A stretch of 24,119 bases of DNA from Alistipes sp. CAG:435. Lineage in GTDB: Bacteria; Bacteroidota; Bacteroidia; Bacteroidales; UBA932. Below are positions 15,966 to 23,970 of this stretch, one piece after another. The DNA lies in assembly GCA_000433355.1 (NCBI GenBank), contig FR893108.1, forward strand, positions 1 to 24,119, given 5' to 3'. Every line of letters begins with the position of its first letter. The first letter of the stretch is position 1. Below the pieces are notes generated by a model. The model was not told the DNA's origin and did no database searches. It saw nothing but the letters and a program-made list of their open reading frames with translations. Position numbers and translations under genes: made by a program.

Positions 15966-18302
15966 TCATTTGCTCTTGAGACCTTGCCGGATGACATCCA
16001 GGATCTCATCGCCGTACTTGTCGCACTTGGATTTGCCGAAGCCTTTGACGGTGAGAAGTTCCTCACGGGTGGTAGGGGCGAGGTCGGCTATGGCCAGGAG
16101 GGTTTTCTGGTGGAGGATGATGTAGGCGGGGACGTTGTCTTTCTGGTACTTCTCACGCCGCCAGTCGATCAGTGCCTGCACCAGTTCCGGATGGAGGCTG
16201 CCGGTGTAGGTGTCTGATTCCTGCGACTGTCTGTCTGATGGTTTTTGAGTCTGTGTCGTGGCTGACGGTTCGACAGTCTCACTGTCCGCACACGGTCGCT
16301 GAACCTGCCGAGCTGTTCCTTCCGGTCGCTGAGCCTGTCGAAGCGAACCGCCAGCTGCCTCCGAGAACGACCTCGCCAACGCCTTTAGCGATCTGGCCTC
16401 CGACAACTCATTGTCTGCCTTTAGTTTATGGTACTCTTTCGTGCTGAATCCTTCCGACAGGATAGTCTCGTAGAGCGTCAACCTGAACCGTAACTCGCTT
16501 AGGAACTCCTCGGCCGCTGCCTTGAATGCCTTCTTGATCTCCTTGTCGTCTATCTCTATGAGCGTCAGCGGAGCGGCGAACGATGCCAAAGGCCTCAACT
16601 CTTTCCGGAAATATTCACAAGCCTTGGTGACGCGCTCCCGCAGGAGAGGGAAGTCGTCCGGCGCGCCGCTGTGGATGGACGCGGCGATGTAGCGGATCTG
16701 CTTCTGGAACTTCTGGGCCGTGTCGCTGAGCGAACGGATTCCGGCGAAAGTCTTTTGGTTATCTTTGCCGGAGTCCTGTTGAGGTGCTGTCTCACCAACC
16801 GGTTCCGATATTCCAGCACCGACCGTGTTGAACCTGCGCGCCTGATCCGGATAGAGATTCGACAGGTTGACCTGATATATTCGGTTAACCCTGTTGTAGA
16901 GGTAGCAAAGCCGCTGAAGGTCAAAGGCATCGCAAAGGGTTGAGGTGAAATATTCATTGGACATCGCCGGCAGCTTCAGGCGCACCTCATCCGCCGGCTC
17001 GCGGCTGCTTTCGAACGCCGTGACCTCCTCGCTGGTGAACGTGCAGCGCCGGGTGATCGGGGTGGTCAGGACGATACCTTCGAGGGTGCGACAGCGGGAA
17101 AGGGCCACATAGACCTGGCCGAACGAGAACGCCGCTCCAGCGTCGATGATGACATGGTCGAACGTCAGTCCCTGGCTCTTATGGATCGTCACCGCCCAGG
17201 CCGGACGCAGAGGAACCTGCTCGAAAGTGCCGTCCACAATCCCCTCAATCTCACCGGTTTCCTCATTCAGTCCATAGCGGATGTTCTCCCATTTCTCGGT
17301 CGTGACTTCGATTCTGTCACCGCTTTCGTCCTTTACGATCAGTTGCGGCTTGACCTTCTCGACAGTCGCGATCTTTCCGTTGTAGTAGCGCGCCTCGCCG
17401 GAAGTGTCGTTGCGCACGAACATCACCTGCGCCCCGACCCTCAGACGAAGCTGAGTCTCAGCAGGATAGGCGTTTTCCGGAAATATTCCTTCGACTTGTG
17501 CCTCGAAAGTCGCCTCGTCGGTCTTCAAGGCGTTCATTTTCGCCTCGTTGACCGAATCCGCCTGCGCGTTATGGGTCGTGAGACGGATCCATCGCTCATT
17601 CTCAGGCGGAACGAAACCAGGGTCCAACCTCTTGTTCAGCTCGCTCAGAGCCCATTCACTCGGCCTTCCCGACCTCACCTCATTCAAAATGTCAAGGAAT
17701 ATCCTGTCGCTCTGCCTGTGGACCTTCTCCAGCTGGATCGTTACGTACGGCAGCCGCTGCAACACCTTGGAATTGAAGAAGAAAGGCGATGAATATACCT
17801 GCTCCATAAACGGCCTCTCCGACTCCCGTACGACTGGCGGAAGCTGCTGAATATCCCCGATCATCAACAGTTGCACCCCTCCGAACGGCCGGTCGTTGCG
17901 CCGATAGCGCTTCAAGATGTCATCGATCGCGTCCAGAATGTCGGCCCTCACCATCGAGATCTCATCGATGATCAGAAGGTCAAGAGTCCGCAGGATCTTC
18001 ACCCTTTCCTTGCGCAGGGAACGCATCCGCTCCGGCATCTGATATTCGGTAACAAGCTCTTTTACGTCAGGTAGATACGGACAAAGCGGCAGCTGGAAGA
18101 ACGAATGTATGGTCACTCCGCCGGCATTGATGGCCGCCACTCCGGTCGGGGCCACGACGGCGAACCGTTTGGATGTCTGCCGCACGATTTCCTTAAGGAA
18201 CGTTGTCTTTCCCGTTCCGGCCTTGCCGGTCAGGAACACGGAGACCCCCGTCTCTTCCACATATCTCTCCGCCAAAGTGAATCTCTCGTCCCTTTCGATC
18301 AT
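15966..18302 (-). CDS. Pif1-like DNA helicase with C-terminal HRDC-type domain
   Basis: The 778-residue protein opens with a superfamily 1B helicase core. Walker A is GKAGTGKT (26-33), followed by the Ia motif VVAPTGVAAINAGGVTIHSFF, Walker B LLIIDEISMV, motif III GDIQQLPPV, and the late helicase motif RPAWAVTIHKSQGLTFDHVI with VYVALSRCRTLEG. This is the Pif1/RecD2 pattern, a 5'-3' helicase. After a middle region (about 430-640) comes an in-frame repeat insertion (about 651-679), then an HRDC-like tail (about 700-776: ALIDWRREKYQKDNVPAYIILHQKTLL and VKGFGKSKCDKYGDEILDVI). The likely job is DNA repair or resolving structured DNA. It is transcribed alone. The family call is firm; the biological role is not. 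Confidence 0.9.
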   Translation of the reverse strand: MIERDERFTLAERYVEETGVSVFLTGKAGTGKTTFLKEIVRQTSKRFAVVAPTGVAAINAGGVTIHSFFQLPLCPYLPDVKELVTEYQMPERMRSLRKERVKILRTLDLLIIDEISMVRADILDAIDDILKRYRRNDRPFGGVQLLMIGDIQQLPPVVRESERPFMEQVYSSPFFFNSKVLQRLPYVTIQLEKVHRQSDRIFLDILNEVRSGRPSEWALSELNKRLDPGFVPPENERWIRLTTHNAQADSVNEAKMNALKTDEATFEAQVEGIFPENAYPAETQLRLRVGAQVMFVRNDTSGEARYYNGKIATVEKVKPQLIVKDESGDRIEVTTEKWENIRYGLNEETGEIEGIVDGTFEQVPLRPAWAVTIHKSQGLTFDHVIIDAGAAFSFGQVYVALSRCRTLEGIVLTTPITRRCTFTSEEVTAFESSREPADEVRLKLPAMSNEYFTSTLCDAFDLQRLCYLYNRVNRIYQVNLSNLYPDQARRFNTVGAGISEPVGETAPQQDSGKDNQKTFAGIRSLSDTAQKFQKQIRYIAASIHSGAPDDFPLLRERVTKACEYFRKELRPLASFAAPLTLIEIDDKEIKKAFKAAAEEFLSELRFRLTLYETILSEGFSTKEYHKLKADNELSEARSLKALARSFSEAAGGSLRQAQRPEGTARQVQRPCADSETVEPSATTQTQKPSDRQSQESDTYTGSLHPELVQALIDWRREKYQKDNVPAYIILHQKTLLAIADLAPTTREELLTVKGFGKSKCDKYGDEILDVIRQGLKSK
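16264..16349 (-). repeat. In-frame palindromic repeat cluster in the helicase gene
   Basis: Two direct units, GGTCGCTGAACCTGCCGAGC (16294-16313) and GGTCGCTGAGCCTGTCGAAG plus CGAACC (16324-16349), are joined by a diverged inverted unit (16264-16288, core TTCGACAGTCTCACTG). They encode RQAQRPEGTARQVQRP and the following residues in the linker before the HRDC-like tail. Confidence 0.8.
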
Positions 18303-18630
18303 AGCTCCTTAGCCTTTCTGTTTTGTCAATGGTTTTCCTATCAACTTTCTGATTGTCGGTGGCAATCCGGTACGTAAAGTCTGGCTCCGCCTGGAGGCCG
18401 ACCGATAACTAGTCAGTCTATCTTTCCGTTAAAGTTAGCATTAAAAGTTCTTACGACAAAATCGGATTAGGATCGCGAATTTGAATTTCGTGGTGGGTAA
18501 TAAGTTGATTATTAATTGTTTAATGTGATGTTCTCCCTTTGTTCTCTGTAGAGGATGCTTGGGTCAAATGTTTGATTAACAATCTTTTAGGTGCAGTGTC
18601 TGAAACTTCTGTTTCTCAAGAAAAATCGTT
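18303..18630. other. Divergent intergenic region between helicase and QueH genes
   Basis: This 328-nt stretch has no supported gene. It turns AT-rich from about 18420 and contains CGAATTTGAATTTCG (about 18476-18490), a weak palindrome. No TAnnTTTG box could be placed convincingly for either gene. Confidence 0.4.
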
Positions 18631-19416
18631 ATGTTTGTTACAGAAATGCCGAACAAGAATATTCATAAAAAAGGATTCTCACCAGAGCCGCCGGAAGGTT
18701 GTGACCTCTCGAAAGAACGCATCCTGCTGCATTGCTGCTGCGCTCCCTGCTCGACCGCCATCATCGAGTGGATGGTGGGTGAAGGTCTGCGTCCAGGAAT
18801 ATTCTTCAGCAACTCCAACATCGTCCCTTTCCATGAATATTCCATACGTCGTGACGAATTGTGCCGCTACGCCGCCGCTCATGGTTTGGAGACGATTGAT
18901 GATGAATATGATCACGCCGCATGGCTGGCCTTTGTCCGTCGGTTGGAGACAATCCCGGTCGCTGAGTCTGTCGAAGCGACCAATTCCGGTGGCGCAGCGT
19001 CTCATCGGCAGGCTCAGGGACCGGTCATCCGCATCGCCGACATGCCCGAACGTGGTCCACGTTGCCTTGAATGCTTCAAGTTCCGCCTTCTGAGGGCGGC
19101 ACGCTATGCCGTGGCGAACGGCTACACCCTCCTGACCACAACCCTGGCCTCTTCCCGTTGGAAGGACCTGGAGCAGGTCGATACGGCCGGCCGTTGGGCC
19201 TGCGATGTTGTCAACGGTGCTTGTGATAATGAATCCGTTATCGATTTGGATTCTGAGGTAGGTCCGGAGTCCCTTTTGTCCGGACGTAATAAAGTCTTGT
19301 GGTGGAATCAGAACTGGCGTCGTGGCGGTCTTCAGGAACGCCGAAACGCTTTGATAAAGGAATGGGACATGTATAACCAGACCTTCTGCGGATGCGAATT
19401 CTCCGAACGTCATTGA
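18631..19416 (+). CDS. queH: Epoxyqueuosine reductase QueH, carrying an in-frame repeat insertion
   Basis: QueH reduces epoxyqueuosine to queuosine in tRNA, using cysteine-bound metal and an iron-sulfur cluster. The conserved cysteines are visible: CCCAPC (35-40), RCLECFKFRL (about 138-147), and the C-terminal YNQTFCGCEFS (C253, C255). The core TTTLASSRWKDLEQV and the NQNWRRGGLQERRNALIKEWDMYNQ stretch also fit the family. About 23 residues (about 109-131, VAESVEATNSGGAASHRQAQ onward) are encoded by a palindromic repeat pair. They interrupt the segment between RRLETIP and PERGPRCLECF, where relatives are normally shorter. The frame stays open, so the protein is probably still made. The ATG at 18646 is an alternative start. 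At 261 residues it is longer than most QueH. Confidence 0.9.
   Translation: MFVTEMPNKNIHKKGFSPEPPEGCDLSKERILLHCCCAPCSTAIIEWMVGEGLRPGIFFSNSNIVPFHEYSIRRDELCRYAAAHGLETIDDEYDHAAWLAFVRRLETIPVAESVEATNSGGAASHRQAQGPVIRIADMPERGPRCLECFKFRLLRAARYAVANGYTLLTTTLASSRWKDLEQVDTAGRWACDVVNGACDNESVIDLDSEVGPESLLSGRNKVLWWNQNWRRGGLQERRNALIKEWDMYNQTFCGCEFSERH
18957..19022 (+). repeat. In-frame palindromic repeat pair in queH
   Basis: GGTCGCTGAGTCTGTCGAAG plus CGACC (18957-18981) is itself palindromic at its ends. It is followed by an inverted, diverged unit ending GGCAGGCTCAGGGACC (19022). The same family is found in the helicase gene and in the export-operon leader. It encodes about 22 residues of QueH. Confidence 0.85.
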
Positions 19417-19487
19417 TTCCCCGGCACAGGAGAAGCACTCGGGAATATTCATTGAAAATTAATGTAAGATAATAGATTATATTCAAA

Positions 19488-21383
19488 ATGAAAAAGATGG
19501 TAAAACAATTCATCGCGGCCGCTCTTCTGGTTTTGGGAGCGACCATGAGCGTTGCGGCCGGAGAGAATATTCCGAGACCTGAATATCCAAGGCCGCAGTT
19601 TGAGAGGACCGATTGGGTCAATCTGAACGGCAAATGGTCGTTTGAACTTGATTTGAACCATGTTGGTCTTGAGAAAGGGTATGCGGAGAGCAAAGGCTTC
19701 CAGGGGACCATTCTGGTGCCGTTTTCTCCGGAAAGTGAATTGTCCGGAGTAGGCCACACTGATTTCGTGACCGGCATCTGGTACCACAGGACGATAGACG
19801 TTCCGGCTTCATGGGAAGGGAAAAGAGTCCTTCTGAACTTCGGCGCGGTCTATTATCAGTCAGATGTTTTCGTGGACGGAAAGTTCGTGGGACGCCATTT
19901 CGGAGGCTCATCTTCATTCTCTTATGACATCACTGATTTCGCCGCTCCCGGCACCACCCATGACCTGGTGGTCTATGCCCAAAGCGACCTTCGCGGGATG
20001 AGGCAGCCAGCCGGAAAGCAGTCCCTTGTTCTGGGATCCCACGATTGTGAATATACACGCACGACGGGAATATGGCAGACCGTGTGGATGGAGCCGGTTT
20101 CCGAGAACGGCCTGAAGAGTGTTCAGGTCAACACTGACATCGACCAGAAGCAGTTGGTTGTCCGTCCTTTGTTCTATCGCGAAGGTGCTTCCGGACTGAG
20201 GATCACACTTACGGATCCGACCTCTCCAAAGAAGCCGGTGGCGCAGAAGACCGTCTCGGCCGCTAACAGCAGTGTGGCCGTGCTTCCTCTCAAGACCGTC
20301 AAGACATGGAGTCCCGAGGATCCGTTCCTGTACGACCTCAGCTATCAGGTTATTGACAAGGACGGAAACGTTCTGGATGACATCAAGTCCTATGTCGGGA
20401 TGAGGAAGGTTCACATTGAGGGCAACAAGATATTCCTGAATAATGTTCCTTACTATCAGAGACTTGTGCTTGATCAGGGCTATTATCCTCAGAGCCAGTG
20501 GACAGCTCCGTCAGACGAGGCTTTGAAGCACGACATCGAACTTTCCAAGAGCGCCGGATTCAACGGTGCGAGACTGCACCAGAAGGTGTTCGAGGAGCGT
20601 TTCCACTATTGGGCCGACAAGCTTGGCTATCTGACATGGGCCGAGTTCCCGAGCTGGGGCATCGAGCTCAATGGCGTTGAGCCCGCCCGTAACTTCTTGA
20701 GTGAGTGGGCCGAATGTGTCGTGCGTGACAGAAACTATCCTTCCATAATCACCTGGACTCCGATGAATGAGGAGTTCTGGCCAGACAATGTCCAGTACCC
20801 GCGTTTCAGCGAGGACATCTATGCCTTGACAAAGCAGTTGGATCCTACCCGTCCGATCAACATCTGCAGCGGCGGCATCCAGGTCAAGACAGACATCTGG
20901 ACTGAGCATCACTATGAGCAGGATCCTGAGAAGCTGAAAGAGATAATCTGGAATGACGGCAAACTGTTCACCAGACCTGTTCAGACCTACAAGGGCCGGA
21001 TCAACAACATCGGTTTCAACGACCCTGCCCGCTACAGTGGCGAGCCTTACACTTTCTATGAATATGACGGCTCGATTCCGTACATCCTTGATGAGTTCGG
21101 CGGCATCAAATGGGTCAAGGGGCAGGATGCCACGACCGTTAACTCAACGACCCAGTCTTGGGGCTACGGCAAGAGCGTTGTCTCGATGGAGGACTTCTAC
21201 AAGAGGCTGGAGGCTCAGGTCAAGGCTGTCGTCTCCATGTCCAAGAGCATCTGCGGTTTCTGCTATACCCAGCTGACCGATGTCGAGCAGGAGCAGAACG
21301 GTGTCTATTGCTACGATCGCTCCGAGAAGTTCGACATGGCCAGAATCAGGGCTATATTCACAATGGAGCCTGAAGGAGAGTAA
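19488..21383 (+). CDS. Secreted glycoside hydrolase family 2 enzyme
   Basis: The 631-residue protein has a signal peptide (MVKQFIAAALLVLGATMSVAA) and the three-domain GH2 layout. A jelly-roll sugar-binding domain (about 35-195) includes WVNLNGKWSFELD and GIWYHRTIDVP, then GIWQTVWMEPV. An Ig-like sandwich follows (about 200-305), then a TIM barrel. The acid/base is E428 in the motif WTPMNEEFW, and the nucleophile is E536 in YILDEFGG. GH2 enzymes include beta-galactosidases, beta-mannosidases and beta-glucuronidases; I cannot assign the specificity. It lacks the C-terminal domains of large LacZ types. No SusC/SusD pair is in view, so it may not belong to a classic polysaccharide-utilisation locus. 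A terminator-like hairpin follows. Confidence 0.93.
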   Translation: MKKMVKQFIAAALLVLGATMSVAAGENIPRPEYPRPQFERTDWVNLNGKWSFELDLNHVGLEKGYAESKGFQGTILVPFSPESELSGVGHTDFVTGIWYHRTIDVPASWEGKRVLLNFGAVYYQSDVFVDGKFVGRHFGGSSSFSYDITDFAAPGTTHDLVVYAQSDLRGMRQPAGKQSLVLGSHDCEYTRTTGIWQTVWMEPVSENGLKSVQVNTDIDQKQLVVRPLFYREGASGLRITLTDPTSPKKPVAQKTVSAANSSVAVLPLKTVKTWSPEDPFLYDLSYQVIDKDGNVLDDIKSYVGMRKVHIEGNKIFLNNVPYYQRLVLDQGYYPQSQWTAPSDEALKHDIELSKSAGFNGARLHQKVFEERFHYWADKLGYLTWAEFPSWGIELNGVEPARNFLSEWAECVVRDRNYPSIITWTPMNEEFWPDNVQYPRFSEDIYALTKQLDPTRPINICSGGIQVKTDIWTEHHYEQDPEKLKEIIWNDGKLFTRPVQTYKGRINNIGFNDPARYSGEPYTFYEYDGSIPYILDEFGGIKWVKGQDATTVNSTTQSWGYGKSVVSMEDFYKRLEAQVKAVVSMSKSICGFCYTQLTDVEQEQNGVYCYDRSEKFDMARIRAIFTMEPEGE

Positions 21384-21434
21384 TGGTTTTCTTGGATTGG
21401 CTGATACATAATTACCTTATTTAGTGTGTGTTGC

Positions 21435-21470
21435 AAAATGCTGGCGGTCAAAATAAGAGGCCAGCGTTTT
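21435..21470 (+). terminator. Hairpin terminator after the GH2 gene
   Basis: AAAATGCTGGC (21435-21445) pairs with GCCAGCGTTTT (21460-21470) over 11 bp with one G-T or A-C mismatch, 51 nt after the stop codon. The short T-run at its 3' end fits an intrinsic terminator. Confidence 0.65.
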
Positions 21471-21663
21471 ACAATTGATTGAGAATAAGAAGGTGGTGCT
21501 GCACCGCTTTATAATCAGCGCTTTACGAGATGGTGCTCTCCTTTGCCTCCAGACCATAGAGGCGGAGGAATGGATGGAGGCTTTGTAATATCCTTACATT
21601 TCTTTCAGGAACTACAGTTTTTGTCGCCTTGGTTCGCTATATTTGCAGGAAACGCTTCCGAAT
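21471..21663. other. Intergenic stretch before the WYL fragment
   Basis: No gene is supported here. The sequence has a GC-rich inverted patch (ggtggtgctgcacc, about 21491-21504) but no clear promoter. Confidence 0.35.
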
Positions 21664-21873
21664 ATGTTGAATCAGATCAGGCGATTAAGTGCGATAGTGA
21701 ACAAGCTCAGCGGCATAAAAGAATATGTGGAAGTGACCCTCCGTCTGAAAATCACCAACGATTTTGTGATGGCCCTCCTCTCCCGAAGCTCCTCCGTCGA
21801 GATCCCCGCTCCCCAGTCCCTCAAAGACCGGATGTACGACATCTGGACGGCGGCTCCGGGGCGGAATAAGTAA
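21664..21873 (+). pseudogene. C-terminal fragment of a WYL-domain regulator
   Basis: The 69-codon frame contains EVTLRLKITNDFVMALLSRS and then SVEIPAPQSLKDRMYDIW. This resembles the conserved C-terminal extension (WCX) that follows the WYL domain in Bacteroidetes regulators, where a strand is followed by a G/S-x-S-VE-x-L-P-SL pattern. The helix-turn-helix and the WYL domain itself are missing, and no upstream frame supplies them. I infer a gene remnant; the ATG at 21664 may never be used. Confidence 0.6.
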
Positions 21874-21893
21874 TTTGTCAATTTTATATTGTT

Positions 21894-22373
21894 ATGGATC
21901 AATTTGATTTAGAAAAACATTTTGCTGAGGTGAACGCTGCCCTTGGCATTAAAAACAAGAGAAGCGATTCTGATGAGTCCTATGTGATTGACTTGTGTGA
22001 TGAAGTGTTGGGAGAACTTGCCTTAAGGCAACATACCTTTGATTTCTTACGTGGAGATCCAAGTGAGTCTTGTCCGTCCGGTAAAAAACTACCTGTTGAT
22101 GCTTATTATCCGAATAAGAATATTGTAGTTGAGTACAGGGAAAAGCAACATACAGAGAGTGTTGCGTTCTTTGATAGGAGGTCTACAGTATCAGGGGTCG
22201 GAAGAGGTGAGCAAAGACGAATCTATGATCAACGTCGTAGGGATATTCTTCCACAATATGGAATTAAGCTGATAGAAATATCGTATTCATCTTTTAACTA
22301 TGATTCTAAAAAGAAGATTATCCGGAATAGACAGAGGGATATTCTTGTAGTAAAAAGACTCTTGTTGAAGTAA
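21894..22373 (+). CDS. VSR/DUF559-like nuclease-fold protein
   Basis: The 159-residue protein is not a named family member that I can place. Its middle resembles the VSR/DUF559 branch of the PD-(D/E)XK fold: LPVDAYYPNKNIVVEYREKQH (about residues 64-84), with an aspartate in VDAYY, a glutamate in VVEY and a QH pair. It is followed by RIYDQRRRDILPQYGIKLIEISYSSF, where the family has a D-x-x-R/K helix and a final strand. This suggests a DNA-cutting or DNA-binding role, unproven. The base composition is more AT-rich than its neighbours, which hints at transfer. It overlaps the next gene by one nucleotide (TAATGATG), so the two are probably co-translated. Confidence 0.6.
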   Translation: MDQFDLEKHFAEVNAALGIKNKRSDSDESYVIDLCDEVLGELALRQHTFDFLRGDPSESCPSGKKLPVDAYYPNKNIVVEYREKQHTESVAFFDRRSTVSGVGRGEQRRIYDQRRRDILPQYGIKLIEISYSSFNYDSKKKIIRNRQRDILVVKRLLLK

Positions 22374-22753
22374 TGATGTTCAACAACCCGGAGGAGACAT
22401 ATTCATTGAATGAGAAGTTTGTGGTGGCGGCGGTGCTGCTTTTGCCGGTGGCGTTGGCGGTGGTGGCGATGATTGGAGAGAATAGGCGCCTGAGTGAGGT
22501 GGAGGCGATGAAGAATAGGCCGGTCCGCTACTATGAATATGCCATCCGGCCGGTGGACACGGTGCTGAACCATCCGGTCGGGCTGAGGGGAAGGTCGTTG
22601 ATTGAGGATGACGGGCGAGGGAATGGTGTGGTGCTGAACTCGGGCGGGAATAAGATCGTCACGGGTCTTTCCTCGGAAGAGATTCTGGAGCAGCTTGACC
22701 TTGACTATCAAGATGTTTATGACTATTACGGAGGGGCGGAAGAGCTCAGGTGA
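22373..22753 (+). CDS. Small single-pass membrane protein, family unknown
   Basis: The 126-residue product has one strong membrane helix near its start (FVVAAVLLLPVALAVVAMIG, about residues 16-35), followed by a soluble tail with many charged residues ending DYQDVYDYYGGAEELR. I do not recognise it. The start overlaps the stop of the nuclease-like gene, and a second ATG follows immediately (22376). By position it belongs to the same transcript as its neighbours. Confidence 0.65.
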   Translation: MMFNNPEETYSLNEKFVVAAVLLLPVALAVVAMIGENRRLSEVEAMKNRPVRYYEYAIRPVDTVLNHPVGLRGRSLIEDDGRGNGVVLNSGGNKIVTGLSSEEILEQLDLDYQDVYDYYGGAEELR

Positions 22754-22768
22754 ATATGATTTATTGAA

Positions 22769-22975
22769 ATGAAAATCGAAGAAGCTATACTCTATGTGCT
22801 TGCCGAGAGGGGTGGCGGGCTGCGGACGGAGCAAATCGCGGAGATCATCAACAACCGCAGATTGCATATTCGTAAGGACGGAAAGCCGGTGACCTCGGCG
22901 CAGGTGTATGCCGTGGTGATGCGTTATCCGGACACTTTCGTCAAGGCGGAGGGGCGGATAATGCTGATGATATGA
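22769..22975 (+). CDS. Small HARE-type winged-helix protein
   Basis: The 68-residue protein is almost entirely a HARE/HB1-type winged helix: MKIEEAILYVLAERGGGLRT, EQIAEIINNR, then GKPVTSAQVYAVVMRYPDTF and a closing strand GRIMLMI. Such domains occur in restriction endonucleases and in chromatin and RNA polymerase subunits and are thought to bind DNA. It follows the membrane protein gene by 15 nt and resembles the product at 4650-4949. Its role here is unknown. Confidence 0.72.
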   Translation: MKIEEAILYVLAERGGGLRTEQIAEIINNRRLHIRKDGKPVTSAQVYAVVMRYPDTFVKAEGRIMLMI

Positions 22976-23000
22976 TTTTCGTGATAGCTTGACGATTTTA

Positions 23001-23032
23001 TTTGGTTTATATTGTAAACTTATTTATATTTG
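23001..23032 (+). promoter_or_regulatory. Promoter of the membrane-protein/regulator pair
   Basis: TTTG (23001-23004), 20 nt, TATATTTG (23025-23032) is a full match to the Bacteroidetes consensus TTTG-N19/20-TAnnTTTG. The start would fall near 23039, after the in-frame ATG at 23002, which rules that ATG out as the translation start. Confidence 0.78.
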
Positions 23033-23094
23033 TGATGCCGTTAGGGCTAATGTGCATGACCGCTAATGACGGAAACGATGTAAATCAAAATGTT

Positions 23095-23670
23095 ATGGAA
23101 ACAAACAACAATCTTTCGGCTGAGCAAAGTCTGAAAATCATCAGCGAGACGATGGCAAGGAATTGCCGTGCGATCGAGAAGAATCAAGGAACTTACTACA
23201 TCCTTTGGGGTGTGATACTGGCGGTGGTTTCCGCCCTCATCTATCTTTTATGGAACGGCACGGGGAATCCGGTCTGGAATTACCTCTGGTTTCTCATTCC
23301 GGTGATCGGAGTTCCGGCGGCCATATTCATTTCAAAGAAGGGGAGTGACGCTCCGAAAACCTATCTCCACAGGACTGTAGGCTGGATTTGGTGCGCTTTC
23401 GGAATCACGGCCGTTTGCCTGACAATCCTCTCTTGCACGGTCAACCCGTTCGTGCTTGACACCTATCTCATCACGTCTTTGTTCGGTTTCACCATACTGT
23501 CCACTGGCATAGTCATCAAGAGCTGGCCGATCATCGCTTCTGGAGCGCTTGTGGTTCTGCTCGGCGCACTTTACACTGACTATGCCGGCGCGCAGATCTG
23601 CCTGATATGGCTTTTCAGCGGCATCATTATGATCGCCGGCGGCATCATCGCCAGAATAATAAAGAGGTAG
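23095..23670 (+). CDS. Six-helix membrane protein, family unknown
   Basis: The 191-residue product begins METNNNLSAEQSLKIISETM and then has about six membrane helices (for example YYILWGVILAVVSALIYLLW, WLFSGIIMIAGGIIA). The ATG at 23095 is chosen because the promoter at 23001-23032 starts transcription near 23039 and this N-terminus resembles those of similar Bacteroidetes proteins; the ATG at 23056 is also possible. The next gene, encoding a winged-helix regulator, starts 3 nt after its stop, and such pairs recur in Bacteroidetes. No function is known to me. Confidence 0.75.
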   Translation: METNNNLSAEQSLKIISETMARNCRAIEKNQGTYYILWGVILAVVSALIYLLWNGTGNPVWNYLWFLIPVIGVPAAIFISKKGSDAPKTYLHRTVGWIWCAFGITAVCLTILSCTVNPFVLDTYLITSLFGFTILSTGIVIKSWPIIASGALVVLLGALYTDYAGAQICLIWLFSGIIMIAGGIIARIIKR

Positions 23671-23673
23671 GAT

Positions 23674-23970
23674 ATGTTCAGAAAACTGAATCCTCTGCTG
23701 CATTCGGAGCTCAGGCTCGCCGTGATGTCGATCCTCATCGGGGTCGAGGAGGCGGACTTCGTCTATATCAGAAAACAGACGGGCGCCACGGCCGGCAACC
23801 TCAGCGTGCAGATAGACAAACTCAGCGAGGCCGGCTACATCACCATCGAGAAAGGCTTCAAAGGCAAGAAACCTTGCACCACCTGCCGCGCGACCGACGC
23901 TGGCCGCGAGGCGTTCAATGAATATGTCGATTCGCTCAAGGACTATCTCTCCTTGGGAAACCAGCAGTAA
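23674..23970 (+). CDS. Winged-helix transcriptional regulator (HTH_34/MarR-like)
   Basis: The 98-residue protein has the short winged-helix layout: LHSELRLAVMSILIG, recognition region TGATAGNLSVQIDKLSEAGY, wing ITIEKGFKGKKPCTTCRAT, and a dimer helix DAGREAFNEYVDSLKDYL. The wing carries a CTTC pair where relatives usually have RT-x-Y-type residues, so metal or redox sensing is conceivable. It is co-transcribed with the membrane protein and probably autoregulates the pair. The hairpin and operator sites for it were not found. Confidence 0.85.
   Translation: MFRKLNPLLHSELRLAVMSILIGVEEADFVYIRKQTGATAGNLSVQIDKLSEAGYITIEKGFKGKKPCTTCRATDAGREAFNEYVDSLKDYLSLGNQQ

Noticed and set aside
18679..19452. 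Antisense frame of 257 codons opposite queH
   Set aside because: It is a shadow of queH, whose cysteine motifs are clear on the plus strand.
23002..23094. Longer N-terminus of the six-helix membrane protein
   Set aside because: The ATG at 23002 lies inside the predicted promoter, upstream of the expected transcription start.
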